From NCBI GenBank assembly GCA_949317995.1, contig OX439043.1:57057339-57121338 (forward strand): a DNA stretch of 64,000 nucleotides. Reading direction: 5' to 3'. The position numbers and the translations under genes were made by a program. Below, piece by piece: positions 1 through 9,800 of this stretch. The notes under the pieces are model-generated. The model was not told the origin of the DNA and ran no database searches. It saw only the letters and a program-made list of their open reading frames with translations. Position 1 is the first letter of the stretch, and each line of letters begins with the position of its first letter. The DNA is from Acholoe squamosa. Lineage: Eukaryota; Annelida; Polychaeta; Phyllodocida; Polynoidae.

Positions 1-26
1 ATTATTTATTGGTTTCATGGTATAAA

Positions 27-155
27 ATAAGTAGTCAATGGATAACTCATGACTTGTGTGTGTTAGCAAAGGCTAATAACACTCGGCCTGTGGCCTCGTG
101 TCATTATCCTTCACTAACACACACGTGTCATGAGTTATCCATTGATTACTTGTTC
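27..155. repeat. Hairpin-forming MITE-like repeat (family M1), both arms
   Basis: Two inverted arms of about 55 bp (27-82 and 98-153) flank a 15-bp loop. Both contain TCAATGGATAACTCATGAC followed by GTGTGTGTTAG. The right arm plus loop recurs at 8023-8090 and 18337-18402, so this is a dispersed family. The length and inverted symmetry fit a miniature inverted-repeat element or a foldback. No target duplication was identified. Confidence 0.7.
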
Positions 156-160
156 AGCAC

Positions 161-695
161 GTGTCCACTAGGCCACCCTGTTGTGCAGCGTTATGTCTGC
201 ACACGGCGTTATGTCCGCAACAAGTTATGTCCACACATGACTGCCACGTTGTGCCCACGCACCGCATTATGTCCGTGACCATCTGCTGCGTTGAGTCCGT
301 GCACAGTTTTATGTCAGTGACTATCTGTTGCATTGTGTCCGCGCACCGTGTTATGTCAGCACCCACTGCCATGTTGTGTCCACGCACCGCGTTATGTCTG
401 CCACCATCTGCCACGTTGTGTCCATGCTCCGCGTTATGTCCATGACCATCTGCTGCATTGCGTCCGCGCACCGCATTATGTCCACAGCCACTACTGCATT
501 GTTTCCGTGCACCACATTATATTTGCACCTGAGTTGTGTCTGTGCACCGTGTTATGTCCGCAACCATCTGCGGCTTTGTGTCCGTGCACTCTGTTATGCC
601 TGCACCCAACTGGCACATTGTGCCTGCATACTGTGTCATGTCTGTGCAACACTCATGTCTGCACCCAACTGCTTTGTTGTGTCTGTGCTTGCACT
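161..695. repeat. Minisatellite, about 42-bp unit
   Basis: Imperfect head-to-tail copies of a roughly 42-bp unit built from GTGTCCGCGCACCGCGTTATG and a CCATCTGC segment. The unit is a multiple of three and lacks stops, which explains several overlapping open frames of 60-150 codons on both strands. I do not regard these as genes. Inverted copies of the same unit occur at 5918-6048 and 6388-6573. Confidence 0.85.
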
Positions 696-699
696 TGAA

Positions 700-1143
700 A
701 TCATGTTTCATGATTATGACTTAAATGACCGAAAAACCATCCTCACTGCTTTATTGATCTTAATAGTCTTCTAGATCTGCAGACTGTGTCTTAGCTGGTG
801 ATCTACAGATAGTTATGAGGCAATTTATTATGAGTAGTGATGAGGCAGTCATGCAAGTGGGCTTCCTCACCTTATTTCAATATCCTTCATGTCAACATAG
901 TGGTTATATTGAGTCTGTTGAGCCTATGTGGTTGTCAGGGATATTGAAATGAGCCCCAGGGGTCCTGGAAATCATAGAATTGTAAGAATGCATATATTCT
1001 CACAGTCTGTCTTGGAATGGGGTGCAAAATTTGGTCCTGTGAAACCCTGTCAAGTTCTTATTGACAATGGCTATGAATAAGTGCTACTTAGAGATTATTC
1101 TCTAAGTCAACTCAGGGCTGAGCTACTATATTTCATTTGGTAC

Positions 1144-1147
<4 letters not shown>
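700..1147. other. No recognised feature
   Basis: AT-rich unique-looking sequence. No tandem repeat, inverted repeat or credible coding region was seen. Confidence 0.5.

Positions 1148-1199
<52 letters not shown>
1148..1199. repeat. (TA)n microsatellite
   Basis: Uninterrupted TA dinucleotide array of about 52 bp. It directly abuts the 3' end of the minus-strand retroelement at 1200-2320. Confidence 0.97.
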
Positions 1200-1204
<5 letters not shown>

Positions 1205-1335
1205 TGAAAGTTATATCACACAAAACCAGACACTGGAATTTTATTTTCAACATTTATTATCACTTTGATGAGTATTCGTACATTTGATGACGGTATAGTA
1301 CATTGTTGTTTTTGGTATTTGATCTTTGTTGCAAT

Positions 1336-1365
1336 GTTTCGACTTAATTGATAAGTCTTCTTCAG
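1336..1365 (-). other. Hairpin with hammerhead-like core boxes
   Basis: Read on the minus strand: CTGAAGA, one A, GACTTA, a 5-nt loop, TAAGTC, GAAAC. CTGANGA and GAAAC flanking stem II are the conserved core of hammerhead ribozymes, and Penelope-like elements are known to carry such motifs. Here one extra A separates the core from the stem, and I could not confirm stems I and III, so self-cleavage is uncertain. It could equally be a 3'-end recognition hairpin of the retroelement. Confidence 0.35.
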
Positions 1366-1659
1366 GCAAGATGGTTTATACAAATTCCTAGGGCCTAAGG
1401 TACTAAAAATGATCACATAAATCTGGTTTCCATGGTAACGATGTGGAGTAACAGTTTAGCATAGTAACATATATCTCAGTGGCCATAGGTGCCCAGTATA
1501 GTGCTATTTACATAGGCCTTACACATAGTAGCAATCAAGTAGGAATAAATATTAATAAATATTAACAGTTATTAAGTATAAATGTCCCTGGGCGGCACTT
1601 GGGTAGCCATTTATGCCCTTAAAAAATATAAAACATGCAAGCATGAATGTTGAGTGATT

Positions 1660-2292
1660 TTAATATCCCTTGTCTCGCATTCCTTGTGCCATGGACTTGG
1701 CCACGTGGCGGTCCAGGGTAAAGACCACTTCGTATAATTGGTGCAGTAGGCGGCGTGTGTTGGTGGTACGTAAGAGGGGGTTGTGTTGATGCGATGGTAC
1801 TTCTAATTGTGGTTTTCCCTGGTCATGGCGAGGTCTCTCATTGATGTGGTTGACATGGTAACGGTCGTAACTCTTGTTGTTGTAATTACCAATAGGTTTT
1901 GGGTCAGACAAACGTTCAAAAACACTCTTGTGTTTTGGGGCCACAACACATCTTGGGGGTACGGGTTTCTCAGTCTCGGCAGCTTTTGAAGTTTTCTCCA
2001 TGTCCTTAAGCATCTCCTTTTCTAGTTCTTCCAAGGGATTCTTCATGGTTTTGGTTTTGGGCATTTTTTGAGTTTTGGTGTTGTTGTTGTCAGTTTTGTT
2101 GAACCTCTTTTTCTTTTTTGGCAGTGTGGGTTCGCTGTCGGAGCTAGAGGAAGTCGTTGAACATTCTCCCTCACTGTCGGAGTCTGACGAAGACGATGAG
2201 GAGGAGGAGCTGGAGCAATCAGAACCAAAGAGTTCCTGTTTTGTCGTTTTTGGTGTTGGTGTTTCGACGAGTTTTGGTGTTTTGGGAGACAT
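1660..2292 (-). CDS. Ser/Asp-rich, Lys-rich ORF of a mobile element (210 aa, function unknown)
   Basis: The first ATG gives 210 codons ending in TAA, with no frameshift. An upstream in-frame GTG at 2304 is less likely as a start in a eukaryote. Residues 1-24 are rich in Thr, Pro and Lys. About 25-55 is an acidic serine tract (a run of ten Ser, then DSDSEGE, then a second SSSSDSE block). About 58-95 is strongly basic with KKKK and many Thr and Lys. From about 110 the protein is less repetitive and includes a predicted helical end (RLLHQLYEVVFTLDRHVAKS). There is no zinc knuckle, RT or endonuclease motif and no signal peptide or membrane segment. The composition suggests a nuclear or nucleic-acid-binding gag or ORF1-like protein, which is inference. 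The ORF sits in a unit enclosed by (TA)n arrays. I do not recognise the family. Confidence 0.55.
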   Translation of the reverse strand: MSPKTPKLVETPTPKTTKQELFGSDCSSSSSSSSSSDSDSEGECSTTSSSSDSEPTLPKKKKRFNKTDNNNTKTQKMPKTKTMKNPLEELEKEMLKDMEKTSKAAETEKPVPPRCVVAPKHKSVFERLSDPKPIGNYNNKSYDRYHVNHINERPRHDQGKPQLEVPSHQHNPLLRTTNTRRLLHQLYEVVFTLDRHVAKSMAQGMRDKGY

Positions 2293-2315
2293 GGTAATAT
2301 CCACAATGGGTTTGT

Positions 2316-2320
<5 letters not shown>

Positions 2321-2359
<39 letters not shown>
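2321..2359. repeat. (TA)n microsatellite
   Basis: Pure TA array abutting the 5' end of the minus-strand unit at 1200-2320. Confidence 0.97.
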
Positions 2360-2363
<4 letters not shown>

Positions 2364-2639
2364 CTTGCTTACTGCATAGAACGCCAGCAATTTAAAAAAA
2401 CATCAGCATCCTAGGGTTAAGCTATGTTAAGCCCAGCCTTGACCTTTCCTTAAAGGGAATAACAATGTCATAAAAGGTAGTTTAATACCACTTTTTTTAC
2501 TTAAATATTTTACCATAATTTCTCTAAGCTTTTTTGGTATAAAGTGCAATAGTGTACAATTACTTTGTCATAACCTACTGAGCAAGATTAAATAGTGCTT
2601 AGGGCACAACAATGACTTTCAGTCATTACCTAGCAAATT

Positions 2640-2955
2640 GGAGTCAGTGTGTGTCATAATGAGCCGCCATGTGTGAGCACCTTTCGAGTTATAACACCAG
2701 TGCGTCAGCTTGTGTCACAAGGTGTCAATACTCACACTGTTTGACTCATTATGACACTTAGTGACTCATCTCCACAAGACATGAGATGGCACAAGTGTGA
2801 GCATGAGCCAGTCTGTGTGAGTAGTTACACGGACTGACCCATAGTGACTCATCTTTCAAAAGATAGGTGTTGACGCTTGAGTGAACATGGGTCACTTTGT
2901 GTCAGTACTCACCCGGAGTGACTCGAAATGGCAGCAGTGTCAGTATAAAGAGACT
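2640..2955. repeat. Left subterminal TGAC/GTCA motif cluster
   Basis: Irregularly spaced copies of GTGTCA, TGACTC and TGAGTCA in both orientations, for example GTGTCAATACTCACAC and TAGTGACTCATC. The spacing is not a strict tandem period. Similar motifs recur at 3375-3500 and in the right subterminal region. Confidence 0.6.
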
Positions 2956-3515
2956 GGGAAAATTGTATAGTTCCACTATATACTTGCACTTTGGGTTTGG
3001 GCCAAATTAGGAAATTGCTGTTTCTATTGATGTTGCCTTATAAATCAAAGTGTTTATAGATGATATCTATCAATATGTATATAGGGAATATAATGGTGAC
3101 TGAAAACATATGTTTATATTCTCTTTTGGTGTATTTTAAGACAATTTTCTTTGTCTATGGGAGATAACACTGAGTTTCAATTATCGACCTCCTATGTGGT
3201 AATCAGGTTTAGATTAGCCATGGTGTAGTAATTCCTTGAAAGTATGGTGCATGCTGCCCAAGGTGATGCCATATTACCATGGGAAACAGGTAAGAATTCA
3301 TAATATGAGGTGAATTAAAATGTTGTTTTGGGTGATAATAGGGGCAAAGTGCCTCACTTCAACAAACACAACAGGTTCTGACACATGCGTCAGTATGCGT
3401 CACTATGTGTCAATACTCACACATATTCACACACCTTGACTCACAGTGACCCACCCTGTAATTTTCTCTCCAGGAAGTACCTGACACACGTGTGACCATG
3501 CGTCAGTACTGCGTC

Positions 3516-3652
3516 AGTATTGTGTCTGATTGGTTGATTTCAAACTCCTGGTCCCTCATTGGTCCATTTCAAAGTTCCCGCTCTTTTCTTGGTTCCTTTG
3601 TTCTCAGTATTTCACAACACACAGACACAGAACAGCAAGGAGAGAAGACAAG
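3516..3652 (+). promoter_or_regulatory. Possible promoter and first exon inside the TIR element
   Basis: Two ATTGG (inverted CCAAT) boxes stand about 29 bp apart (3529-3533 and 3558-3562). They are followed by a stretch ending AAGACAAG|GTGGGT, a good splice-donor context at 3652/3653. A pyrimidine-rich TTTTTATTTGACAG acceptor ends at 4122. After it an ATG at 4146 opens 62 codons with a proline-rich end. This may be a remnant of a transposon gene or coincidence. No TATA box or conserved protein was found. Confidence 0.2.
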
Positions 3653-4310
3653 GTGGGTAATCCTACAGTCCTTCAGAACTCTAAGTAACCTACATTAATA
3701 TATCATGGTATCTTCTTTTGTGCCCACCTTAATTTTTAGAGTCTCTTACAGTCAGTTATGATACAGTTCATACAGCATATGTCAGTAACTTGCAAGTCTG
3801 GTGGCCTGGGAGAGTGGTGGACTAGGTTGTGGTCAGTTTGAGGGGCAAGAATATTATTTTTGTATTGGGGGGGGTGATTTTGTCTCCAAATAATTTTATC
3901 TTCCCCTGCCCCCATTAAAGGTCAACTCATTCAGGGAGAGGGTATGTACTTGGCTCAGGGGGAAATTCTACCCCCCCCCTCCAAAAAATAAAATATATCC
4001 CAGGACATATTTTTGGGGGAGGGGAGGAGGTGAGGAGGGTAAAAAACCTTACTGTGCTGATTCTATTAAAGGTATTTGTGCAATGCATTATTGAACTTAA
4101 ATGTTTAATTTTTATTTGACAGGCACAAAGAAGGAATTTTGAGAAATGGAAAAAGTGAACAAAGGAATTTACAGGAAACCCTTACATGGACATGGATATG
4201 CAGCTCAATTGATGACATTGATTCAGAATAAAAATGAATGCAGAATAAAGTCATACCCCCACCCCCCTTCCAAACCCCCTCCCCCCCCATCCCTATCCCA
4301 GGGGGAAAAA

Positions 4311-4560
4311 AACCTGACGCATGTGTCAGGATGAGTCAGTATGTGTTATAGCTCAGGTGTCAGTATGAGTGTTGATTTGCCATGATGCATGTGTCAGGCC
4401 TTAGTCAGTATGTGTTATAGCCCAGGTGTCAGTATGGGTTTGCATGTGCCATGACACATGTGTCAGCATGCGTCAGTATGGGTCATCAGTCACACCTGGT
4501 GGCGCATTTTTTTTCTATACAGCACCAGTGCGAGTACTCACACACAGTGACTCAGAATGA
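4311..4560. repeat. Right subterminal TGAC/GTCA motif cluster
   Basis: Direct partial repeats of roughly 65-70 bp containing ATGTGTCAG, GTCAGTATGTGTTATAGC and CAGGTGTCAGTATG. They mirror the left subterminal cluster of the same element. Confidence 0.65.
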
Positions 4561-4590
4561 CGCCAATTTGCTGGGTATCTAGTGATGTAA

Positions 4591-4593
<3 letters not shown>

Positions 4594-4643
<50 letters not shown>
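4594..4643. repeat. (TA)n microsatellite
   Basis: Pure TA array starting about 18 bp outside the right end of the TIR element. Confidence 0.96.
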
Positions 4644-4646
<3 letters not shown>

Positions 4647-4720
4647 GTGAATGACCAATTTTCATAGGTCCTGTCACAGATACAGATCATATATCATCAA
4701 TGTGCTTATCATGAGCCAAG

Positions 4721-4721
<1 letters not shown>

Positions 4722-4774
<53 letters not shown>
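4722..4774. repeat. (TA)n microsatellite
   Basis: Second TA array, separated from the first by 78 bp of non-repetitive sequence. Confidence 0.97.
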
Positions 4775-4778
<4 letters not shown>

Positions 4779-4910
4779 AGTTTACACGGTTTCCAAGCTT
4801 AATAACCTCTCTTCTGCTTCCGGAGTCCAGAGGGGTCAATGATGTGAACCATGTGAGTCTGTATCCCAGACTGAAGACCCGGAGGGCTTCCCCCTAGTTT
4901 TATACTATAC
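4775..4910 (-). mobile_element. Possible retroelement 3' end adjoining (TA)n
   Basis: On the minus strand the sequence runs into the TA array after GTGTAAACTGGAC, in the same way as the 3' end at 1200 does. It contains TCTTCAGTCTGGGATACAGA, which can fold (CTG/CAG arms). There is no ORF, and the terminal sequence differs from the 1200-2320 unit, so a different family would be involved. The call rests on the TA junction only. Confidence 0.25.
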
Positions 4911-4944
4911 TAGTGCCTTCGGCACTACGGGGGGCACTGTCCCA

Positions 4945-5151
4945 GCAGATTGTGGTTTAGTTTCACGACAAATTGTGGCCAATTATCACGGCAAATTGTT
5001 CCCAATTGTCATGGCAAATTGTGGCCAATTGTCATGGCAAACTGTGGCCCATTGTCACGGCATATTGTGGCCCATTGTCACAGCAAATCGTGGCCCATTG
5101 TCACTGCAAGTTATGGCCTTTGTCCTCAGCAAACTGGCTTGTTTCATGGCA
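4945..5151. repeat. Minisatellite, nine 23-bp units
   Basis: The unit GCAAATTGTGGCCAATTGTC plus three bases repeats with exact 23-bp spacing from 4945 to about 5151, and divergence rises toward the right. Three overlapping frames of 60-85 codons are by-products of this array. Confidence 0.92.
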
Positions 5152-5170
5152 ACACTGACATTACCTAGTG

Positions 5171-5217
5171 TTGTGACGTTGCCTAGTGACGTGACGCTGG
5201 CTAGTGACGTGACGCTG
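5171..5217. repeat. Short tandem repeat with TGACGT
   Basis: Nearly identical GCTAGTGACGTGACGCTG units of about 18 bp, with a diverged first copy. TGACGT is a CRE-like core, probably incidental. Confidence 0.7.
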
Positions 5218-5219
5218 TC

Positions 5220-5915
5220 CAAAAAACCATGATGACAACACCACTCTCCAAGCAGATACTCTTGGAGAGGCTCAATTCAAAAGTTAAGGCTTAGATATTT
5301 TGACTAATGCAAAGAATATTGATAGGATTTTTAAGGAGAAATATGCTAAGGGTACTGTCTTTCTGTTTCCATTTGATCAAATGCTTACTTGTCTGTAGAT
5401 TTGCTATTCCATAGCTCCGATTTTGAAGAAAACAATGGTGGATTTTTAAAACCTGTTCTGGTTTTGGTTACTGTGCAAACTCAATGAGAGTATTATCTAA
5501 AAGTGATGTTTTCTTTATTCTCGATTGAATCCCATGATTTACTTGCTGTGGAGAGAATTTTATACATACAGGCTTCTCAAAATATTTAAAACTTTCAAAT
5601 CTTGGAGAAAAATCGAGATAACTTTGATAAAAATACAATAACCTCGTTAGCTTTAGCTGGTACTGGCAAACACTAGGCCAATAGGAGGCGCTCCTTCAGA
5701 AGCTCTAAAAATGATTGACAGGTCCGAAACCTCTCCCACGCCCGGATAGGTATCTCCTCTCATCTCTCTTACAATTCTGCCACCATCGCCCCTCTTCACA
5801 CCTCTCCCCTTCCCCGTTTCGCCATTCTCGTCCAACATTTTGCATAATGACAGTTATGCAAAGCACTCATTCACACGCCTCTTCCTCTTCTCCTATTGGC
5901 TGGATGGCCCCTGAT
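5220..5915. other. No recognised feature
   Basis: Mostly AT-rich. A CT-rich stretch lies at 5725-5835 and an ATGCAAAG octamer-like site near 5858. No coding or repeat structure was identified. Confidence 0.45.
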
Positions 5916-5917
5916 AG

Positions 5918-6048
5918 TCGCGGACATAACACAGTGCACAGACACAACACAGTAGTTGGTCGCGGACATAATGCGGTGCGCAGACACACCGGGGAAGATG
6001 GTTGCCGACATAATGCGGTGCGCAGACACAACGCAGCAGATGGTCCAT
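5918..6048. repeat. 42-bp minisatellite, inverted orientation, block 1
   Basis: About three units of the 161-695 minisatellite on the opposite strand (CGGACATAATGCGGTGCG, then CAGACACAAC). It is followed by TGTGCCCATTGGGCACA, a near-perfect palindrome that recurs in part near 6297. Confidence 0.8.
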
Positions 6049-6387
6049 GGCTCGACAAATCAGTTTGGAGAATGTGTGCCCATTGGGCACAAGGGCAAAA
6101 AAAGTTGTGCCCAGTAGGCAAGTTCTCTGCCCGACACCTTTGCTTTCTCTATTTAAAATTACATATTACGATAAATGGGACAGTAGTATCAAGACAATAA
6201 AAGTACACACAGATAACTTCTGCAGTGTAGAAGAATAGTGGAATAAGCATATGCCTCCAAGTCAATAAACAAAGGGTTGTAGTCTTTTGACAGGTGTGTC
6301 CATTGGGCACAACTTAAAATTTATTTTGTGCCTAGAGAATTATTTTTGAGTCACGGGCATTGGGCAAAGGGATTTGTCAAGCCCTGT

Positions 6388-6573
6388 GGTCACGGACATT
6401 ATGCAGTGCGTAGACACAATGTGGCAGTGGCTGCGGACATAACAGGGTGCGCGGACACAACGTGGCAGATGATCGCGGACATGACGCGGTGCGCGGACAC
6501 AACGTGGCAGTCAGGTGCGGACATAATGTGGTGCGGACATAACGCGGTGCACGGATATAACGTGGGACAACAC
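6388..6573. repeat. 42-bp minisatellite, inverted orientation, block 2
   Basis: Four to five units of the same 42-bp repeat in the orientation of block 1, separated from it by about 340 bp. Open frames here are by-products of the repeat. Confidence 0.82.
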
Positions 6574-6818
6574 CCTCACCTGGCACTACTACTGCTGTGC
6601 GGCTGGCAAATCCATGAAAACCTGCCGATTTTCCACCAGTAGTTTTGACTGGACCTTAAACCCTTACATCTGTCAGCCTAGAATACTAAAATCCGCACTA
6701 ACCAGGGCTAGCACCCGCCATCACCGTTATATGATATAAAGTTATATCTGTCTGCCCTGTGTTAGATGTGGTTCTTTTTTTCTGTTCCATATATTTCTCT
6801 TCTTTAAATCTAAATTTT

Positions 6819-7000
6819 GCGGGCTTTTCTAGCCCACTTTAAGAGGTCCATGTCTCCTCTTTCCTATCCCCTCGAATGCATGTGTGTGGTGCACATATGT
6901 GCGGGCACCGACACATTCCTCTGTGAAATTGTAATGTAGTTCTTGCCATGAATATGACCTTAGCTGTCGAAATGGGGTTAAACATCTATTTCTCACTCAC
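6819..7000 (+). mobile_element. SINE-1, full-length copy with 10-bp target duplication
   Basis: 182-bp copy flanked by perfect TCTAAATTTT duplications (6809-6818 and 7001-7010). The head begins GGGCTT..TAGCCCACTTTAAGAGG, the middle has GTGTGGTGCACATATG, and the 3' part has ATGACCTTAGCTGTCGAAAT and GTTAAACATC followed by a short ACTC tail. At least six more copies occur in the window (30121, 34247, 36371, 56977, 57328 and 61364). The duplications support insertion by target-primed reverse transcription. No clear tRNA-type A and B boxes are visible in the head. Confidence 0.88.
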
Positions 7001-7132
7001 TCTAAATTTTACCTATCAGCATGTGCTAGCCTGATTGTTCCCTATATCTCACACATAGGGCTAACCTTTTAGTTCTCTATCATACAAATAGGATCCACCA
7101 TGTTGGATGGGGTGACTGCCAGTTACCCTAGT

Positions 7133-7450
7133 TTATTACACGACTTCTGTGATTTTGGGTGCTTTTCCTGGATATTCCCATGCACATACCTGTCGATATT
7201 GCATGGCATGATGCATGCATCATGACTTTTGTAAGGTGTGCAGTTATCGAAGGATAACAGGCACCCGATGCAGTTATCCATGGATAACATGCACACCTTA
7301 CATGTCATATGTTACATGTTAAAACCTACGCAATTTTCATTGCCAGGGAAGGGGTCGAACCTGCAGTCTCCTGATCCCAAATCCAACTCCCTATGCAGTG
7401 CACCACAGGGACTGACGAGAAATGCTTGGTTAGAACCAGGTCTTGATATG
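7133..7450 (-). mobile_element. tRNA-derived SINE-2, copy 1
   Basis: Shares about 300 bp with 15703-16022, starting TTATTACACGACTTCTGTGA and including a GTTATCCATGGATAAC palindrome. On the minus strand 7412-7338 is a 75-nt tRNA-like head: GTCCCTGTGGTGCACTGCAT (A-box region) and CAGGTTCGACCCC (B box). Acceptor pairing is poor, so it is a SINE promoter and not a tRNA gene. Confidence 0.72.
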
Positions 7451-7483
7451 ATACAAAACCTGGGGAGGGCACTCACATATAAC

Positions 7484-7710
7484 TACCGTAAATCCTCGCG
7501 TATAAGACGCCCCTCGCATATAGGACACACCCTGATTTAGGCTAAATCATATAGGACACATCTTAGATCAAATTTTGATCATTTCAGTAATATTCTATAG
7601 AGTAAAATCCCCGCATATAGGACGCACCCTGACTTGTGCTAAATCCTGTAGGACGCACATGATGTAATTTTGGTCTATAAGCTGCGTCCTATACGCGAGG
7701 ATTTATGGTA
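7484..7710. mobile_element. MITE with 'CGTATAAGACGC' termini (family M2)
   Basis: 227 bp with long inverted ends: TACCGTAAATCCTCGCGTAT on the left and a reversed TACCATAAATCCTCGCGTAT on the right, and further internal ATAGGACGCAC copies. Related pieces are at 21296-21410, probably 45464-45868 and 59229-59370. Elements with CGTATAAGACGC ends are widespread in animals. No target duplication is clear. Confidence 0.78.
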
Positions 7711-7757
7711 GTATACATTCAATGTGTGAAAATATCCTGCAGTCTGGGTTGTGACCT

Positions 7758-7960
7758 CCCCCCCCTAGCTTTCTAGCTGCTGCTCCCATAACCGCGACGG
7801 CTGCGGGACGCGTTCAAACCAAACCAACGGCTGCCGGGCGCCGAGATGTGTATACCGATGGTCTGCTAGAGGTAGGTGGGACGAGTCCCGGTCTGGGCAT
7901 ACATTTTTTTTTCGCAGTATGTAAACACCCTATGGCAGGCTTTGAGTCCCGAGGAAGGGG
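7758..7960 (+). mobile_element. tRNA-like SINE-3, decayed copy
   Basis: GCTGCTGCTCCCATAACCGC, CGGGCGCCGAG and ACCGATGGTCTGCTAG match parts of 17020-17283, where the tRNA-like promoter GGTGGTCTAGTGGTTAGTGC is better preserved. A T-rich stretch follows the tRNA-like part (7903-7912). Confidence 0.55.
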
Positions 7961-8022
7961 AACGATTTTTGTTTTTTAACTTGAATTTATTGATATTCTA
8001 TTGATTATCTATTGATATTGTG

Positions 8023-8090
8023 TGCACCCTCGTGTAATTATCCTTTGCTAACACACATGCGTCATGAATTATCCATTAATTACTTGTTCA
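8023..8090. repeat. M1 repeat, right arm only
   Basis: Matches 90-153 and 18337-18402 (CTCGTGTAATTATCCTTTGC, then GTCATGAATTATCCATTAAT). The left arm is missing, so this is a truncated copy. Confidence 0.7.
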
Positions 8091-9660
8091 ACAATGTAGC
8101 TTCTGCACAGTGATATTATTGCTTCTTTTAGGCAGTGACGATAGCACCTAACTCTCACCCATGCATACAGTGGTAAAAGGTGCTAGATACTTGGGGTTAT
8201 GCTAGTGTTCATGATTATATATTCAGTTACCACAGTAGGTTATGGTAGCAGATAGAGTACCATCAACCTCCGCTACCTAGAGAGTGCGATGCAGTGTGTC
8301 AATACCTTGGCTTCCCTACTGCAGCAGTGGTACAAGATCTGCAGCTCTCTCCCACTACAAGCTTACATTGCAGACTTATCTTGTAGGTACAACCAAATCA
8401 CTACCACAGCATGCTGCCCTTGGGAGATCTTGCCCTAACATTGGATAGGCTGTTTTGAAATAGCCTCCTATTATGTCTTTAAACTGAATTGTAGTCTGAT
8501 CACCACCCATGAGGACTACGACGAAATCAATCAAAATAATGAGTACTGTTTATTCAATGGATTTGTGGCTGAAGTTACCCTTATTGATGTGGGATCTGTG
8601 CACACATTTTATAACCTATTTGGTTTCAATAAAAAGTATGACGAGAAGAAAAAATAATACCCATACCAGAAAATCTGCACCAACATAAAAGGTTAATGCA
8701 GAGAATGCCACAATCCATCAAAGACTGGAGTCAGCAGTGAAAGCCCTTGGACTGAGTGTTAAACAAGGAGAGAATGTTTACTCAGCATGGAAACAGCTAG
8801 TGTGTATTGTCCTGATGCCATATTTCATAGTGCTCGTTCCCAGCCACACCCTCTAGCAGGTGTCCCTGAGTGGGGCAGTAAATCCTGGGCTCCCTTAATT
8901 CTACCTTAACCTTTCAGTTTTATCATGATATCTCTAGCCATTATGCTTGATTTACATCATGATGCACTGACCATGTTCCATTAAAAAGACATTAGTGCAT
9001 CAGGCAGATCCTTGAATAATGTAAGAGCATGCGGCATGAATGCCATCCTAGCCAGTTACTCACCAGAATTGGATACGTACACCATGAAGAGAAAGGGACA
9101 CATTGCATTAATTAAAGAGCCCTTTAGAGGTTTAACACTCCTATGTAACAGGTGGAGAAGGGATATAAAATTGTCTACAGTCTTTGACTCAGGTTTGCTT
9201 TCTGGGTAATAAATCGTGGAACAGCAACACCTGCTTAGAAAAAATATGCCTTTTCCCAATCCTTAGAATGTACTATTTTAACATGCATATTGTCAACCGG
9301 TCGTTACATGTCATGAAGTGATGTAACAGGAGTCCTGTCAGGTTAAAAATAGGGTAGCCTTGGGTTCTACAGGGGGAAGCTTGGTCAGCTTGGTTTGAAT
9401 ATGTCGTTGATAATTATAATACATAGAATAGTCAATTGATAATATACATTGTAGTTATTACGGCATAGCAGTCTGCATTCAGTTCTTTATCTTGTATTAT
9501 CATTTATTTTCTAGACCAAGGTTTCGATCTCATTTTTCATAGTTTTCTCAAATCCTGCTGTACGTTGCATTTACACCGGTCTTATTCATTTCTAGTACAA
9601 ATGTATTATACTCTGGTGTCCTGAGTTATGAACCCTCAAGGTGATCACTGTACAGGAAGC
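8091..9660. other. No recognised feature
   Basis: 1.5 kb of single-copy-looking sequence. Open frames are short and lack recognisable domains, including the 65-codon pair overlapping at 9012-9259. Confidence 0.4.
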
Positions 9661-9665
9661 AGCAA

Positions 9666-9794
9666 GGCATGGTGGGAGTACAATATATTGAACTCCCACT
9701 ATGCCTCACTCATAAGTAGGCAGGAACTGAAAATACTACTCCCTTTTTCAAGCATATGTTGCATGTTGCTAGTCTGAAACATATGCTTGAAAAG
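9666..9794. repeat. Two adjacent hairpins
   Basis: 9666-9705 pairs GGCATGGTGGGAGT with ACTCCCACTATGCC (one mismatch). 9743-9794 pairs CTTTTTCAAGCATATGTT with AACATATGCTTGAAAAG (one mismatch). They may be remnants of small foldback elements. Confidence 0.6.
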
Positions 9795-9800
9795 TGACAA

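Larger units (their letters stand above)
1200..2320 (-). mobile_element. Compact retroelement-like unit between two (TA)n arrays
   Basis: On the minus strand this roughly 1.12-kb unit has a 28-nt leader, one intact ORF (1660-2292) and a 3' region of about 460 nt. It is bounded on both sides by (TA)n, as if inserted into a TA array. The 3' region contains CTGAAGA, then a 6-bp hairpin, then GAAAC (plus coordinates 1337-1365), and ends TCTGGTTTTGTGTGA plus about 20 nt. The same tail architecture occurs on the plus strand at 48880-49045, so the 3' end belongs to a family. No reverse transcriptase is present, so the unit is non-autonomous or 5' truncated. A Penelope-like origin is possible, because those elements carry hammerhead-like motifs, but this is inference. 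Confidence 0.6.
2629..4575. mobile_element. TIR DNA transposon-like element, 1.95 kb, TA-flanked
   Basis: The left end CCTAGCAAATTGGAGTCA matches the inverted right end (CCCAGCAAATTGGCGTCA when reversed) at 16 of 18 positions, and TA flanks both ends (2627-2628, 4576-4577). Beyond the TIRs both subterminal regions are full of TGAC/GTCA motifs, which look like multiple transposase-binding sites. No transposase ORF is visible, so the element is non-autonomous. A TA duplication is typical of Tc1/mariner-type integration, but the TIR alone does not assign a superfamily. Confidence 0.6.

Noticed and set aside
161-774. Overlapping Cys/His-rich frames resembling zinc-finger repeats
   Set aside because: They arise from the 42-bp minisatellite in several frames on both strands. 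Cys and His spacing does not follow a finger pattern.
7338-7412. tRNA gene on the minus strand
   Set aside because: The boxes and length fit a tRNA, but acceptor and T-stem pairing are poor, and a second diverged copy sits inside the same larger repeat, so it is a SINE head.
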